DNA of 64,000 nucleotides from Hyphobacterium sp. CCMP332 (GTDB lineage: Bacteria; Bacteroidota; Bacteroidia; Cytophagales; CCMP332). Positions 62,817-64,000 of this stretch are shown here, one piece after another. The notes beneath the pieces are model-generated. The model saw only the letters and a program-made list of their open reading frames with translations, ran no database searches and was not told where the DNA came from. The stretch lies in the NCBI GenBank assembly GCA_014323545.1, contig CP058647.1:2396001-2460000 (forward strand). The letters run 5' to 3'. The position numbers were made by a program, and so were the translations under genes. Numbering within the stretch: position 1 is the first letter of the stretch; each line of letters begins with the position of its first letter.

Positions 62817-64000
62817 ATGTCTCACCCTAAGAAGTTCTCCCTTTTATTTGTCCTTTGCTTTTTTCTATTCAATGGAGCTGTAAAAGCACAGAGCCTTAAG
62901 TGGGCCAAATCTATGGGAGGGTCATTTAACGATGATGGTCTCTCTATTTTTGTTGATGGGGCAGGTAATGTCTATACCACCGGGTTTTACTGGGGTTCTG
63001 CAGACTTTGATCCGGGTCCGGGACTCTTCATCCTCACGTCTGTAGGGGGGCAGGATATATTCGTACAAAAACTGGACTCATCTGGTAATTTCTTATGGGC
63101 AAAATCCTTTGGTGGGACTTCAACGGATGAAGGATTGTCTATAGCGGTTGATGCATCGGGTAATGTCTATACTACCGGGTTTTTCCGTGGAACCGCAGAC
63201 TTTGATCCAGGTCCGGGAATCTTCAACCTTTCTTCCGCAGGAGATGATGATATTTTTATTTTAAAATTAGATGCTTCGGGTAATTTCCTTTGGGCTAAAT
63301 CCATCGGAGATTTTAGGTTCGATGCTGGTAACTCAATCACTGTCGATGCCGCCGGCAATGTGTATACCACAGGGTCATTTGAAAGGACAGTAGATTTTGA
63401 CCCGGGGCCCGGCATCACCAATCTTACCTCCAACGGAAATCCTTCTGATATTTTTGTTCTGAAACTGGATGCCTCAGGTAATTTCCTATGGGCCAAAGCC
63501 TTTGGAGGGACTGATTATGATGATGGCCGTTCTATCAAAGTAGATGCCTCCGGTAATGTCATTTCCATCGGAGAATATGAGGGAACGGTGGATTTTGATC
63601 CTGGTCCGGGTACATTTAACCTTACTTCTGTCGGAGATAAAGATATTTTTATACTGAATCTGGATTCTTCAGGGAACTTCAATTGGGCTAAATCTATTGG
63701 AGGGGCATCAGAAGAAAGGCGCAGTTCAATAAGTTTGGATATAGCCGGAAATATATATGCTACAGGAATTTTTACGGGAGTGGCAGATTTTAATCCGGGT
63801 GCTGGAATTTTCAACCTAACACCATCTGGGAATGAGGATGCCTTTGTCCTAAAGCTGAATGCCTCGGGCAATTTCCAATGGGCGAGATCAGTAGGTGGAC
63901 CCCAATTTGATGAAGGTAATTCCATCGATGTAGACGCTTCCGGAAATGTCTATACTGCGGGTTTTGCTGCGGGAACGGTGGATCTTGACCCGGGTCCTGG
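62817..64000 (+). CDS. Secreted SBBP-type beta-propeller repeat protein, 3' end cut by window edge
   Basis: At least 394 codons, open to the window edge. Start ATG 62817 (MSHPKKFSLLF), signal peptide ending VKAQ. Then tandem units of 65-66 residues, each WAKSxGG...SIxVDASGNVYTTGxFxGTxDFDPGPG...DIFxLKLDASGNFL, the pattern of SBBP/beta-propeller repeats in Bacteroidota. The C terminus, where a T9SS domain is expected, is outside the window. Composition looks richer in G and C than the neighbours, in part because of the Gly-Pro-Asp content. The 108-base gap before it shows no clear promoter. Confidence 0.85.
   Translation, partial: MSHPKKFSLLFVLCFFLFNGAVKAQSLKWAKSMGGSFNDDGLSIFVDGAGNVYTTGFYWGSADFDPGPGLFILTSVGGQDIFVQKLDSSGNFLWAKSFGGTSTDEGLSIAVDASGNVYTTGFFRGTADFDPGPGIFNLSSAGDDDIFILKLDASGNFLWAKSIGDFRFDAGNSITVDAAGNVYTTGSFERTVDFDPGPGITNLTSNGNPSDIFVLKLDASGNFLWAKAFGGTDYDDGRSIKVDASGNVISIGEYEGTVDFDPGPGTFNLTSVGDKDIFILNLDSSGNFNWAKSIGGASEERRSSISLDIAGNIYATGIFTGVADFNPGAGIFNLTPSGNEDAFVLKLNASGNFQWARSVGGPQFDEGNSIDVDASGNVYTAGFAAGTVDLDPGP
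62901..64000 (+). repeat. Tandem 195-198 bp propeller-blade repeats
   Basis: The Trp codon of WAK/WAR recurs at 62901, 63096, 63291, 63489, 63684 and 63879: spacings 195, 195, 198, 195, 195. Each blade has a DFDPGPG acidic loop. The array continues past the window end. The repeats also create long antisense open frames that are not genes. Confidence 0.9.

Noticed and set aside
63167-63925. Two long minus-strand open frames opposite the propeller gene
   Set aside because: They mirror the plus-strand repeats (same 195-bp period, Pro/Ser/Lys-rich translation) and have no signal peptide or family motif. They are artefacts of the repetitive sense gene.

Overview
The window comes from a member of the Bacteroidota, most likely the order Cytophagales (the order is inference). 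The DNA is AT-rich. Start codons lack Shine-Dalgarno sequences and TTG starts are frequent. Several promoters carry the TAnnTTTG -7 box of this phylum. There is a SusC/SusD pair, there are lipoproteins with acidic residues near the lipidated Cys, and four proteins carry C-terminal type IX secretion (T9SS) sorting domains with a YPNP motif. I see no rRNA, tRNA, CRISPR array, insertion sequence or prophage, and no gene-free gap above 300 bases.

Layout. (1) 1-4505, minus: end of a surface-polysaccharide cluster (FkbM methyltransferase, Wzt/Wzm-type ABC exporter, asparagine-synthetase-like amidotransferase), followed by a secreted zinc phospholipase/P1-nuclease-like enzyme. (2) 5517-26905: core genes: rpsT, radC, pheT, a coiled-coil gene, zapA, rny, sucD, cmk, ispH, nqrABCDE (no nqrF), a lipoprotein gene, dnaK with a sigma-54-like promoter, an alkyltransferase-like gene, an aminotransferase, a heptose-7-phosphate kinase and a TrkH-type K+ transporter. 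(3) 26906-50554: a starch/maltodextrin locus with two facing arms. (4) 50600-64000: large secreted proteins: an M1 peptidase, a beta-helix protein, two giant repeat proteins and a truncated beta-propeller repeat protein.

Starch locus. The plus arm encodes a T9SS-exported GH13 amylase, a SusE/F-like starch-binding lipoprotein, SusC, SusD, a periplasmic GH13 (SusA-like) and an esterase. The minus arm encodes PfkA, a BadF-family sugar kinase, a methylglyoxal-synthase-like protein, beta-phosphoglucomutase, GH65 maltose phosphorylase, two GH13 lipoproteins and an SLC45-type sugar transporter. Together they give a route from extracellular starch through maltose to beta-glucose-1-phosphate, glucose-6-phosphate and fructose-1,6-bisphosphate. 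A Nudix-type (NrtR/AraR-like) transcription factor is divergent from the minus arm.

Most interesting observation: one 15-bp palindrome type (KTGTAM-N3-KTACAM) occurs at three promoters: between the Nudix regulator and pfkA, upstream of the secreted amylase, and upstream of the SusE/C/D genes. This suggests one Nudix-family regulator controls both extracellular starch capture and intracellular maltose phosphorolysis/upper glycolysis. The same minus operon contains a methylglyoxal-synthase homologue lacking the catalytic Asp, so it may be a sensor or a new enzyme. All functions are inferred by reading the sequence; no database search was run.
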